From: JABSQH01 sp039177505
GTDB taxonomy: Bacteria; Actinomycetota; Acidimicrobiia; Acidimicrobiales; Ilumatobacteraceae
Reading direction: 5' to 3'
NCBI GenBank assembly: GCA_039177505.1
Contig: JBCDFR010000007.1
Location: 25,547-89,546, forward strand
Length of the DNA stretch: 64,000 nucleotides
Under the pieces are notes generated by a model. It worked only from the letters and a program-made list of their open reading frames with translations, made no database searches and was not told the DNA's origin. Below, in pieces: positions 16,849 through 25,556 of the stretch. Made by a program: the position numbers and the translations under genes. The stretch's first letter is position 1, and each line of letters starts with the position of its first letter.

Positions 16849-17236
16849 CGATCGAATTTGCTAGTGACCGCAGATTCGAGAAGCCGATAGGTCTCGACGA
16901 TGACCGGATCCGATAAAGACGGTGTGAGGCCGGTCTGATGCATCGCTGCGGTCGAGGCTTCTCTCGTTGAGTCAGGCACAACCGTCGCGCTCGTCGCGCC
17001 GAAGTAGTTGCCTTCGGGAAGGGCAGAGATGACGCAATTGCCGTCACCACCTGAGTGAAGCGCAACTTCTGTGAGTGTCGAGGGTCAGGCAGTGGAAACC
17101 GGCACCCCAAGGAGACACCTGCACCGCACGCCGCCGACCGGCCGTCGCTGACGGGCGAGCGGTGACCGTGACTCGTCTGGCCAGTACTCGGGTCCCGCTC
17201 AGGTTGGCCACATGTGGAAGCGCAGACAATCAGCAC

Positions 17237-17410
17237 ATGCGCGACAACGACAAGATGATCTTCGTCGGATGCCCGATGCTCGGACCCATGGTGATGTGGG
17301 CGTCATTCGACGGCGACCGCGCAGGGCGGCCCGAGGCGCAAGAGGAGCCCGGAGCGCCGAGCGTCACCGACACCACTCCGGCGTCCGACGACGCCGACGT
17401 TGCTGCCTGA
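17237..17410 (+). CDS. hypothetical 57-residue protein
   Basis: A short frame from ATG 17237 with strong third-position G/C throughout. It encodes a short hydrophobic segment (MIFVGCPMLGPMVMWASF) and an acidic, proline-rich tail ending DDADVAA. This codon pattern suggests real coding use, but there is no clear ribosome binding site and no recognised family. The flanks (16849-17236 and 17411-17622) show no other gene I can support. Confidence 0.4.
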   Translation: MRDNDKMIFVGCPMLGPMVMWASFDGDRAGRPEAQEEPGAPSVTDTTPASDDADVAA

Positions 17411-17622
17411 ACACCGCGCATCCACGTAGCCGCCCGAGACAACCGGTCTCACCGGACCGGCCGTCGCTTCTGCGGGTACCAGACACTTCAATGTCATATG
17501 CGCATCGAACGTGTTGTCTCGATCATCAGCGCGACCTGAATCGGAGCTGAGAGGTTCCGGGAGGTCGGGGTTCGTTGCGCCTGCCAACAGGGCAGTGTGA
17601 GGCCCGTAAGGTTCACCAGGTG

Positions 17623-18558
17623 ATGACGGCACCGGCGAGCACGATCACGGGTGTCAACCGGATCGGTCTCGCGGTGACTGATCTGGATCGGTCACTCGAT
17701 TTCTTCGCCGGACCGACGGGGCTCGAAACGGCGACCCGGCGCACCGTGGAGCCTGCGTGGCGGCACCTGATGAGCACACCAGGCCCGGTCGAGGTCGCCA
17801 GCCTCCGTGGTCCGAACGCGACGATCGAACTCGTCGAGTTCGGAGAGCTCGCCACCAGCTCTCCGATTCCGGTGCAGGGCCCTGGGGTAACACACCTCTG
17901 CTTTCAGTCCCATGCGACGAGTGAGCTCTACAAGCGATTCATCGACCACGGCGCACGCGAGGTCAGCCGCAACGCGCCCGTCGACCTCGGTGGATATGGG
18001 GTCCGCTACGGCTATGCGCGCGACCCCGACGGGATCATGTTCGAGGTCGAGCAGCTCGACCGGCCGCCCTTCGATGCATCGGTGTGGGTCGCGCACGTTG
18101 CCCTCGTCAGTCCCGACATCGACCGACTCGTCGACTTCTACACCGCCGTGCTCGGAGTCGAGCCGCACCGCCGGGTCAACAAGGTGGTCGGCCCCCGCAT
18201 CGATGAGGTCACGAACCTCGACGACGTTCGCGTCCGCGCTGCGTGGTTCAACACTGGGAACATGCTGCTCGAGCTGTGGGAGTACGTGCACCCGGCCACG
18301 CCGCCGCCGTCCGGCATCCGTGCTGTCGAGGCCGCCGGCGTGCACCGCTTCGTGTTCGAAGTCGGCGACCTCGACGCCGAGCTCCAACGGCTGGACGCGG
18401 CCGGCGCATCCCGTACCGGGCCACCGGTGGGCGATCCGGCAACGGATGGGCGTGAGGTCTATGCCCGCGATCCAGACGGCAACCTGTTCGGGTTGCTCGA
18501 ACTCCCGGCGGGCGCGCCGACGAGCATCGACCAGCTCAGACGAATCGACTGGATGTAG
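17623..18558 (+). CDS. VOC family protein with two glyoxalase-like domains
   Basis: A 312-residue protein with two vicinal-oxygen-chelate modules. Module 1 (about residues 6-145) begins INRIGLAVTDLDRSLDFF-like and ends in DPDGIMFEVEQ with the metal-ligand Glu. Module 2 (about 150-300) begins WVAHVALVSPDIDRLVDFY and ends in ARDPDGNLFGLLE. VOC proteins include extradiol dioxygenases, glyoxalases and epimerases; the reaction is not determined. ATG 17623 is preceded by an alternative GTG at 17620. It converges on the SDR at 18592. Confidence 0.85.
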   Translation: MTAPASTITGVNRIGLAVTDLDRSLDFFAGPTGLETATRRTVEPAWRHLMSTPGPVEVASLRGPNATIELVEFGELATSSPIPVQGPGVTHLCFQSHATSELYKRFIDHGAREVSRNAPVDLGGYGVRYGYARDPDGIMFEVEQLDRPPFDASVWVAHVALVSPDIDRLVDFYTAVLGVEPHRRVNKVVGPRIDEVTNLDDVRVRAAWFNTGNMLLELWEYVHPATPPPSGIRAVEAAGVHRFVFEVGDLDAELQRLDAAGASRTGPPVGDPATDGREVYARDPDGNLFGLLELPAGAPTSIDQLRRIDWM

Positions 18559-18591
18559 CAGTGCGCTCGACGAAGTCGCACAGCAGATGGT

Positions 18592-19404
18592 TCACCGTTG
18601 GTGGAGTTGTTGCTGCGCGATCAACTCGTCGCGTAACCGCTCGGGGTGTGCGGCCTTCTCCCGGTCACGGTCGACCAGTTCAGGCGGGACGTACCAGTGA
18701 ATCCGGTTGCCGTGGTAGGCGTACCACGCACATGCGGCGACGTCCTCGGGCGGGAGCGTCCTGTTGGCGTCTGTGCGGTCGGCGTTGGCCTTGGCGACGT
18801 TCGGGAATCGTCGGCTGGTCTCGCCGCTCGTCCAACTGCTGGTGTCCCATAGTGGGGTATCGATCACGCCCGGCGAGATGTCGGCGGCGCGACTGTCGAA
18901 CCGCACGAGTTCGACGCTCAGCGCCTCGGTGAGTCCCTTTACCGCGTACTTCGTCGCGGCGTACACCGCCAGCCCCGGTGCCCCGAATGTGGCCGCAGAC
19001 GACGAGGTCGTGAGACAGAGCGAGTTGGGCGTCGTCTGGAGCAGCGGCATCGCCGCGTGGATCCCGTTGAGCACGCCGACCAGATTGACGTCGACCACGC
19101 GCAGTGAGTCGGCCAGAGGTACCTCGTCAAACCATCCGCCCACCGCGATGCCGGCGTTGTTGAACATCACGTCGAGCCGTCCGCCCGACACGATCCCGAA
19201 TGCTCTGATCGCCTCGGCGAAGGCGGGTGTGGAACGGACGTCGAGCACCCCGGTCACGCAGCGCTCGCCGAGCTCGTCGTGCAACGCTGCCAACGCGCGC
19301 TCGTCGACGTCGTAACACCCGACCAGCCACCCCTCGGTGTGGAACCGGACCGCAGTCGCTCGGCCGATGCCGCTGCCTGCACCGGTGATGAAGATCGACT
19401 GCAT
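18592..19404 (-). CDS. SDR family oxidoreductase
   Basis: A 270-residue classical SDR: cofactor motif TGAGSGIG at residues 7-14, DVR acidic loop, NNAGI, catalytic Ser in LTTSSSAA, and YAATK as the Tyr-x-x-x-Lys pair, followed by PGVIDTPLW. The C-terminal 60 residues are polar and longer than the minimal fold. Substrate unknown. It converges with the VOC gene and is divergent from the subtilase at 19583. Confidence 0.92.
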   Translation of the reverse strand: MQSIFITGAGSGIGRATAVRFHTEGWLVGCYDVDERALAALHDELGERCVTGVLDVRSTPAFAEAIRAFGIVSGGRLDVMFNNAGIAVGGWFDEVPLADSLRVVDVNLVGVLNGIHAAMPLLQTTPNSLCLTTSSSAATFGAPGLAVYAATKYAVKGLTEALSVELVRFDSRAADISPGVIDTPLWDTSSWTSGETSRRFPNVAKANADRTDANRTLPPEDVAACAWYAYHGNRIHWYVPPELVDRDREKAAHPERLRDELIAQQQLHQR

Positions 19405-19582
19405 CGCCGGACCATACTCGGCGTGTCGCCTCCCAAGTGTGGGCCGGCAACCGAGGCCGACCGATCACGACAGGGGCAGGTGATCCGGGACCAGAGATCG
19501 GGTAGTGCCCAGGCAGCGTTTAGGCGTCGGGCGCGAACGTTGGCTCGTCCGACCCCTGACCTGACAGGAGCACTCCACACCC

Positions 19583-21934
19583 ATGAACGATCACCTTTCG
19601 ACACCGCGCGACCGGCGACATCGAGCCGTTCCGCTCCTGGTTGCGGGCGGGTTCATTGCAGGAGGTGTTGGCGTCGCCAGTGCCTCGGCGTCCGCGCAAA
19701 CCGCACCGACGTCGTCGTATGTCGTGCTCCTCGGCGACGCCCCGGTCGCCACCTACGACGGCGAGCAGCCGGGTCTCGCGCCGACGATGGTCGATGCGGG
19801 GGAACGGCTCGACGCAACCAGCGAGCCGGTGCAGGACTATGTGCAGTTCTTGGACGAAGAGCAGCTCGACGTGCTCGACCGTGTGGGCATCGACGACTCC
19901 GCCCGCGGTCAGGTGTACACATACGCACTGAACGGCTTCGAGGCTGAGCTCACACCACAACAGGCGATCGACCTCGCCAACCAGCCAGATGTGATGAGCG
20001 TGTCACCGAATGAGTACCGCCAGCTCGAGACCTACAACACGCCGTCGTTCCTGGGCATCGATCAGCCCGGCGCGGCATGGGACATCGGCTACACCGGCAC
20101 CGATGTGGTGATCGGCGTGATCGACACCGGTATCTGGCCCGAGCACGAATCGTTCGCCGACGACGGCAGCTATGCCCCACTCGACGGCTTTGCTGACCTG
20201 CCGTGTGAATTCGGGAACGCCGCCTACAACCCCGACGACGCTCCGTTCGAGTGCAACAACAAGCTCCTCGGGGCGCGCGATATGCGGACCAAGTACATCG
20301 AGGAGGTCGGCCCCGAAACGTTCTACTCGGCACGCGACTACAACGGCCACGGCACCCACGTCGCGGGCACCGCGGCAGGCAACGCCGTGATGGGCGACGT
20401 CGGTGGATTTGAGCTCGGCGAACTCAGCGGCGTCGCCCCCGACGCGCGGGTGATCGCCTACTCGGCGTGCGGCGACTGGGGGTGCGTCGTGAGCGATCTC
20501 CTCGAAGCGATCGACACAGCGGTCGCTGACGGCGTCGACGTCATCAACTATTCGATCGGTGGGGAACCGTCGCTCAACGGTCCCGATGACATTGCGTTCT
20601 TGAACGCGGCCGCGGCGAACGTCTGGACGGCAACGTCGGCCGGCAACAGCGGGCCAGGTGGCGGCACGGTCGGCGGTCCGGCGACCGTGCCGTGGGTCAC
20701 TTCGGTGGGGGCGAGCACTCACGACCGCTCGTTCGTGTCGACGGCGAGCCTCGGCGACGGCACCTCGGTGTCAGGCGCCAGCATCACTGCAGGGACGCCG
20801 AGTCGGCTGCCACTCGTCGATGCTGCCGACTTCGGCAACGAGTTGTGCAATCCGGCCGTTCGGTTCGACCCTGGGATCGAGGACGCCATCGTGTTGTGTT
20901 GGCGTGGAGAAATTGCGCGCGTCGACAAGAGCCTTGCGGTCGCCCAACAAGGTGGTGCCGGGATGATCCTGGCGAACGTCGCCGACGGCGACACGCTCGA
21001 TATCGACGCCCACATGATCCCGTCGGTGCACGTCGACGCAGAGAGCGGCATACACGTCGCTGATTACATCGCCGCCGCCGGTGACGACGCTGTGGCCTTG
21101 CTGGGTGATGCCGCACCGGCTCCCAGCCAAGGATCCGTCATGGCGGGCTTCTCGTCACGTGGCGAAAACGACGCGGCTCCGGACATCATCAAGCCGGACA
21201 TCACCGCTCCCGGCGTGAACATCATGGCGGGTACCAGTCCTTTCCAGTCGATCGGCCCCGCCGGTGAGCTGTACAGCCCGATGTCGGGCACGTCGATGTC
21301 GAGCCCGCACGTGGCCGGTGTCTTCGCTGTGCTCCGCGAGGCGAACCCGGACTGGACCGCCGCAATGGCCAAGTCGGCCGTGATGACGACTGCCCGCCAG
21401 GACGTGACCAAAGAAGACGCCGCGACGCAGGCCGATCCGTTCGACATGGGCGCTGGCCACATCGACCCCAGCGGCTCGCCGTCGGCAGACGGGTCGCTGT
21501 TCAATCCGGGCCTCGTGTACGACGCGGACTACACCGACTATCGCGCCTTCCTCTGTGAGGCCGCTCCTGGCACGTTCCCCGATGACTGGGCCACGTGCAA
21601 CTGGTTGATCGACCTCGGCTACTCAACGTCGCCGACCGACCTCAACGTTCCGTCGATCGGGGTCAGCTCCGTCGACGGCCCGGTCACCGTGCAGCGGGCC
21701 GTGACGTCCGTTGCCGACGAGACGTTGACCTTCGACGCGGTCGTCGATGCTCCTCAGGGGTACCTCGTGGATGTGTCGCCGAGCCAGATCGAGCTTGCGC
21801 CGGGCGAGTCGGCCACGTTCGACATCGAGATCACGCCGCCGCGCGGCCAGTCGGGCGACTGGCAGTTCGGCTCGCTCAGCTGGGTGAGCGGCGACTTCGA
21901 CGTCTCGAGCCCGATCGCCGTCCGAGCTGTCTGA
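19583..21934 (+). CDS. secreted S8 family serine peptidase (subtilase) with PA domain
   Basis: A 783-residue exported protease. The N-terminus has a signal peptide (basic start, hydrophobic run, ASASASAQTA cleavage region), then an I9-type propeptide region (SSYVVLLGDAP to about residue 150). The catalytic triad is visible: Asp181 in VIDTGIW, His256 in NGHGTHVAG, Ser571 in GTSMSSPHVAG. A PA-type insert lies between His and Ser (roughly 390-500), and a fibronectin-like C-terminal domain follows (TVQRAVTSVADETLTF). This is the plant-cucumisin-like architecture also found in bacteria. AGGAG precedes the ATG. A strong hairpin follows the stop. Confidence 0.95.
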   Translation: MNDHLSTPRDRRHRAVPLLVAGGFIAGGVGVASASASAQTAPTSSYVVLLGDAPVATYDGEQPGLAPTMVDAGERLDATSEPVQDYVQFLDEEQLDVLDRVGIDDSARGQVYTYALNGFEAELTPQQAIDLANQPDVMSVSPNEYRQLETYNTPSFLGIDQPGAAWDIGYTGTDVVIGVIDTGIWPEHESFADDGSYAPLDGFADLPCEFGNAAYNPDDAPFECNNKLLGARDMRTKYIEEVGPETFYSARDYNGHGTHVAGTAAGNAVMGDVGGFELGELSGVAPDARVIAYSACGDWGCVVSDLLEAIDTAVADGVDVINYSIGGEPSLNGPDDIAFLNAAAANVWTATSAGNSGPGGGTVGGPATVPWVTSVGASTHDRSFVSTASLGDGTSVSGASITAGTPSRLPLVDAADFGNELCNPAVRFDPGIEDAIVLCWRGEIARVDKSLAVAQQGGAGMILANVADGDTLDIDAHMIPSVHVDAESGIHVADYIAAAGDDAVALLGDAAPAPSQGSVMAGFSSRGENDAAPDIIKPDITAPGVNIMAGTSPFQSIGPAGELYSPMSGTSMSSPHVAGVFAVLREANPDWTAAMAKSAVMTTARQDVTKEDAATQADPFDMGAGHIDPSGSPSADGSLFNPGLVYDADYTDYRAFLCEAAPGTFPDDWATCNWLIDLGYSTSPTDLNVPSIGVSSVDGPVTVQRAVTSVADETLTFDAVVDAPQGYLVDVSPSQIELAPGESATFDIEITPPRGQSGDWQFGSLSWVSGDFDVSSPIAVRAV

Positions 21935-21952
21935 GTCACACGTCAGGCGACG

Positions 21953-21986
21953 CCGCCCCGACGACTCGCACCGAGCGTCGGGGCGG
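21953..21986 (+). terminator. GC-rich hairpin downstream of the subtilase
   Basis: CCGCCCCGACG and CGTCGGGGCGG pair perfectly (11 bp). Inside, CTCG/CGAG can add a further 4 bp after one bulged A, closing on a CAC loop. It starts 18 bases after the subtilase stop and has the position of a factor-independent terminator, although the following bases are not U-rich. Confidence 0.75.
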
Positions 21987-22095
21987 TGATCGCGTCTAGA
22001 CATGGAGGGCTTCGCGTAATACGTATTGTGTGAATGAACGTGTGGTCATGACGATGTCATGTGCCGCACCGCACCGCGACCGCATGGAGAGTGCA

Positions 22096-22914
22096 ATGAC
22101 ACCCGTGATCCCCAGCTGCTCGGCCGACGACAGCGCGGACACGATGTTCGAGATGTTGGCCGACGCGGGTTGTCTCGTGGTCGACGGCGCGGCGACGTCC
22201 GGCAAGGTCGCCGCCGTCCGGGACGATCTGCGCGAGACGATGGCCGCTGTGGAAGTGGCCGACGATAACCCGAACGACTTCTATCCGGGGATCACGCGTC
22301 GGGTCGTGGCGTTGATGCACCGGTCGCCCACGATGCGCGACCTGATGATGCACCCCGTGGTGACTGAGATGGGCGCGCGCCACCTCGCTCCGAACGGCGA
22401 GACGTGGACACTCAATGTGACTGCCGCCCTCGAGGTGGGCCCCGGTAGTCGCGACCAAGTCCTGCATCGCGAGGAGGATCTCTATCCGTACTTTCCCGTC
22501 CCGCGGCCGAACCTGATCCTGGCGTCGATGTGGGCGATGTCCGACTTCACCGCCGCCAATGGTGGGACGCAGATCGTTCCAGGGAGCCACCGCTGGGAAG
22601 GTGACCGACGAGCCGAGCCCGGCGAGATCGTGCGTGCCGAGATGTCAGCCGGATCGGTGCTGTTCTGGCTCGGAGGAACGCTGCACGGTGCGGGAGCCAA
22701 TACGACCGACGACGACTGGCGGTACGGCGTGGTCCTCACCTACAACCTCGGCTGGCTTCGACAAGAGGAGAACCAACATCTGTCGATGCCCCTCGCCGAG
22801 GCGCTCACCTTGCCCGACGAGGTCCGTTCCCGTTTGGGCTTCGACATGAACTATGGCGGCGGCCTCGGCTTCTATGACCCATCGGTCGTGCTCGCCGCCG
22901 GGGTCGGGGAGTGA
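22096..22914 (+). CDS. phytanoyl-CoA dioxygenase (PhyH) family protein
   Basis: A 272-residue Fe(II)/2-oxoglutarate-type oxygenase (start uncertain; ATG 22084 and GTG 22030 are in frame). The His-x-Glu iron ligands appear in LHREEDLYPY, then SDFTAANGGTQIVPGSHRW with the conserved GSH segment, and the distal His in GGTLHGAGANTTDDDWR followed by the Arg-containing strand. The carboxylate is Glu here rather than the common Asp. It is close in sequence to the PhyH at 51851 (shared WLRQEENQ and GSHRW). ATG 22096 has GGAGAG just upstream. Substrate unknown. Confidence 0.87.
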   Translation: MTPVIPSCSADDSADTMFEMLADAGCLVVDGAATSGKVAAVRDDLRETMAAVEVADDNPNDFYPGITRRVVALMHRSPTMRDLMMHPVVTEMGARHLAPNGETWTLNVTAALEVGPGSRDQVLHREEDLYPYFPVPRPNLILASMWAMSDFTAANGGTQIVPGSHRWEGDRRAEPGEIVRAEMSAGSVLFWLGGTLHGAGANTTDDDWRYGVVLTYNLGWLRQEENQHLSMPLAEALTLPDEVRSRLGFDMNYGGGLGFYDPSVVLAAGVGE

Positions 22915-23039
22915 CCGGTCGCACCGCCACCGTTGGCGTCGGGTCGCTCACCGCGATCCACATCAACCCGGTGAAGTCCTGTCGGGCCGTCGCACTCGAG
23001 CATGTGTGGGTCATCGACGCGCCGTCGTCGCTCGTCTGA
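22911..23039 (+). pseudogene. truncated MOSC-domain protein (N-terminal remnant)
   Basis: A 42-codon frame starting GTG 22911 (overlapping the PhyH stop as GTGA) encodes SLTAIHINPVKSCRAVAL, the start of the MOSC N-terminal beta-barrel domain, whose hallmark is a Pro-Val-Lys-Ser-Cys/x-Arg motif. After this the family sequence should continue with a G-L-x-x-D-R segment, but the frame stops at 23037 after an unrelated PSSLV, and no MOSC core follows before the MFS gene. It is a gene start left after a deletion. Confidence 0.7.
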
Positions 23040-23113
23040 GGCCTGCAGAGACCATCGCGCGCCGTAGTAGCGTCCGCCTGTGACCGCGACCGGATGGGCT
23101 GGCTGAGAGCCTC

Positions 23114-24649
23114 GTGCATCATCCGGTACTGCACCACATCGAGGCGCCGGCCGATTCCAAGCCGCTGTACCGGTGGCGCTGGTATGCATTGATCGTTCTC
23201 TGTGGCGCATTACTCATCGGTCAGTTGGACATGACCGTTGTTGCGATGGCGCTGTCCGAGATCGGGCCGGATCTCGACGCGACCACCAGTGAGCTGCAAT
23301 GGGTGATGGACTCCTACGCGATCGTGCTCGCCTGCTTCGTGTTGCTCGGCGGCGGCCTCGCTGATCGGTATGGCCGCAAGGGCGTGTTCATGTTGGGCTT
23401 GGTGATCTTCGGTGCCGCATCGGTGGTCGGCGCAGGTGCGACCGACGCCGATGTACTCATCGCTGCGCGAGCGGCGATGGGGCTCGGCGCAGCGCTCTTC
23501 TTTCCGCCGGCGTTGTCGATCATCGCCGTGATCTTTCCGAAGCGGGAGCGGGCGACGGCGATCGCCATCTGGTCTGCCATCGGTGGTCTCGGCACGGTGG
23601 CCGGGCCGATCGTCGGCGGTGTCTTGCTCGATGCGTTCTGGTGGGGTTCGGTCCTCCTGATCAATCTCCCGGTGGTGGTTGCGGCCCTCGTCGGCGCGGC
23701 GATCGTCGTGCCGACTTCGCGGCGGCCTGGAGCGCCCACACTCGACCGTGGCGGGGCGTTGCTCAGCGTGGTGGCACTGGGTCTCGTCGTGTTCGCAGTG
23801 ATCGAGGGGCCGAATCTCGGATGGACGAGCCCGGCGATCATCGTCGCCATGCTCTCCGGTCTTGCACTCAGCGCGGCGTTCGTCGCGTGGGAGCTGCGAC
23901 GCGTCGAGCCGATGCTCGATGTCAGGGTCCTCAAAGTTCCGGGCGTGCAAGCCGGCGCCGTTGGTCTCGTGGTGGACCTGCTGGCGGTGACGGGTCTGCT
24001 ATTCGCGGTGCCGCTGTACCTGCAGTCGGTGCGAGGCGAGTCGGCGATCGCCGCCGCGTTGGTACTCGCTCCGTTCGGTGGGCTCTTCGCCGTCGTGTCG
24101 TTCACAGCGATGCCGATGGCCAAACGATTCGGGTTACGTATCGTGTTGGCCGCTGGCCTCGTAGGTGTCGTGGCTGGGTTCGCGATCCTCGCCCTCACGG
24201 CGACAGCCGATGGGCTGGCCGGAGTGGTCGTTGGCACGGCAGTGTTCGGTGCGGGCGCTGCCTGGGTGGCGCCGACCGGGACCACGGTCGTGATCAATTC
24301 GATCCCAACCACCAAAGCCGGCGACAGCGCGGCGATCAACCTGGTCACTCGACAGGTCGGTGCTGCTCTCGGAATTGCGCTGGTCGGCACCGTGGTGGCG
24401 AGCGTCTACTCCCGCGACGTGGCGTCGTCGGTGGACTCGCTCTCCACGACCGACGCCGAGACTGCGTCGTCCTCGATCGACGGCGCGAACACCGTCGCCG
24501 ACGGATTGTCGTCGGGAGGCGACGCGCTGCGGGTGGCCGCCGACACCGCCTTCGAGGCCGGGTATCGGGCGGCCCTCTTCGTCGTCGCCGGGATTGCTGC
24601 AGTCACCGCCACCTTCGTGTGGCTTCGACTTCGCCAGGAAGAGGTCTGA
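23114..24649 (+). CDS. MFS transporter, DHA2 (14-TMS, EmrB/QacA-type) family
   Basis: A 511-residue membrane protein. The first helix ends in LIGQLDMTVVAMALSEIG, the DHA2 motif D1 with its Asp; LQWVMDSYAIVLACFVLLGG and ADRYGRKGVFMLG give motif A, and GTVAGPIVGGVLLDAFWWGSVLLINLP is motif C plus the DHA2 linker. Two central extra helices bring the count to about 14. Such proteins export drugs or metabolites using the proton gradient. The C-terminal loop (about residues 430-480) is rich in Ser, Thr and Asp. GTG start. The SDR at 24712 follows on the same strand. Confidence 0.92.
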   Translation: MHHPVLHHIEAPADSKPLYRWRWYALIVLCGALLIGQLDMTVVAMALSEIGPDLDATTSELQWVMDSYAIVLACFVLLGGGLADRYGRKGVFMLGLVIFGAASVVGAGATDADVLIAARAAMGLGAALFFPPALSIIAVIFPKRERATAIAIWSAIGGLGTVAGPIVGGVLLDAFWWGSVLLINLPVVVAALVGAAIVVPTSRRPGAPTLDRGGALLSVVALGLVVFAVIEGPNLGWTSPAIIVAMLSGLALSAAFVAWELRRVEPMLDVRVLKVPGVQAGAVGLVVDLLAVTGLLFAVPLYLQSVRGESAIAAALVLAPFGGLFAVVSFTAMPMAKRFGLRIVLAAGLVGVVAGFAILALTATADGLAGVVVGTAVFGAGAAWVAPTGTTVVINSIPTTKAGDSAAINLVTRQVGAALGIALVGTVVASVYSRDVASSVDSLSTTDAETASSSIDGANTVADGLSSGGDALRVAADTAFEAGYRAALFVVAGIAAVTATFVWLRLRQEEV

Positions 24650-24711
24650 CCGGCATACTCGGCGCCGCGCCGTGCCGCCGGCACGCCGAACGATTGGGGA
24701 GTTGCACTGAC

Positions 24712-25554
24712 GTGAAGGAACTCGAGGGGAAGACCGCCGTGGTGACCGGCGCCGGGTCCGGCATCGGGCGGGCGATGGCCATTCGGTTCGCTAGGGCGGG
24801 GATGCATGTGGCGCTCGCCGACGTGGAGGAACCCAAGTTGGCCGAGGTGGCTCAGGAGGTCGGCGAGCTCGGGCCTGGAGTCATCGCGGTGCCGACCGAC
24901 GTCAGCGAGGAGGACGCCGTCCATAGCCTGCGCGACGAAGCGCTGGACGCGTTCGGCGCGGTGCACGTGGTGTGCAACAACGCCGGCGTCGGCGGCGGCG
25001 GGGAGACGCTCGCCGACTGGCAGTGGGTGATGAACGTCAACTTCTGGGGCGTCGTCCATGGGATGCGCACGTTTCTGCCGCTGCTGCAGGAGCAGAACGA
25101 GGGTCACATCGTGAACACCGCGTCGATGGCCGGCATCTTCCCCGGTTACAGCCCGTACTCGGCCAGCAAGTGGGCCGTCGTCGGGATGAGCGAAGGGCTG
25201 TTCGGCCAGATGGCAATGGAAGGGTCCGACGTCGGGGTGTCGTGTCTGTGCCCCGGCTGGGTCCGCACATCGATCATCGACAGCGATCGCAATCGGCCCG
25301 AGTGGGCCGCTGCACCGGCACTCGACGATTCCGAGCCGGATCCCGTCGTCGAGATGCGGACGCAGTTCGTTCGCGACTCGATCGCCAGCGGGCGTCCGCC
25401 TGAGGAGGTGGCCGACCTCGTGCACGACGCAGTGGTCAACGGCACGTTCTGGGTGTTCACCGACGAGACCATGGTCGCCGCCAATCGACCGCGCTACGAG
25501 GCGCTGCTCGCCGGCGAGAATCCGCCGCGCGCCTGGACCCTCGGCGCCGACTGA
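24712..25554 (+). CDS. SDR family oxidoreductase
   Basis: A 280-residue classical SDR with TGAGSGIG (residues 12-19), CNNAGVGGGGETLADWQWVMNVN, the catalytic Ser in NTASMAGI and Tyr-x-x-x-Lys in YSASK, then PGWVRTSI. The C-terminal part (VRDSIASGRPPEEVADLV) is typical of actinobacterial SDRs of lipid or xenobiotic metabolism. GTG 24712 follows a GGGGAG ribosome binding site; the much longer in-frame reading upstream is a shadow of the MFS gene. It ends 2 bases before the convergent amidohydrolase stop. Confidence 0.92.
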   Translation: MKELEGKTAVVTGAGSGIGRAMAIRFARAGMHVALADVEEPKLAEVAQEVGELGPGVIAVPTDVSEEDAVHSLRDEALDAFGAVHVVCNNAGVGGGGETLADWQWVMNVNFWGVVHGMRTFLPLLQEQNEGHIVNTASMAGIFPGYSPYSASKWAVVGMSEGLFGQMAMEGSDVGVSCLCPGWVRTSIIDSDRNRPEWAAAPALDDSEPDPVVEMRTQFVRDSIASGRPPEEVADLVHDAVVNGTFWVFTDETMVAANRPRYEALLAGENPPRAWTLGAD

Positions 25555-25556
25555 AC

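Noticed and set aside
23037..23113. Sec read-through of the UGA ending the MOSC remnant
   Set aside because: The sequence after the UGA has no MOSC character and no protein-like pattern; the frame soon ends.
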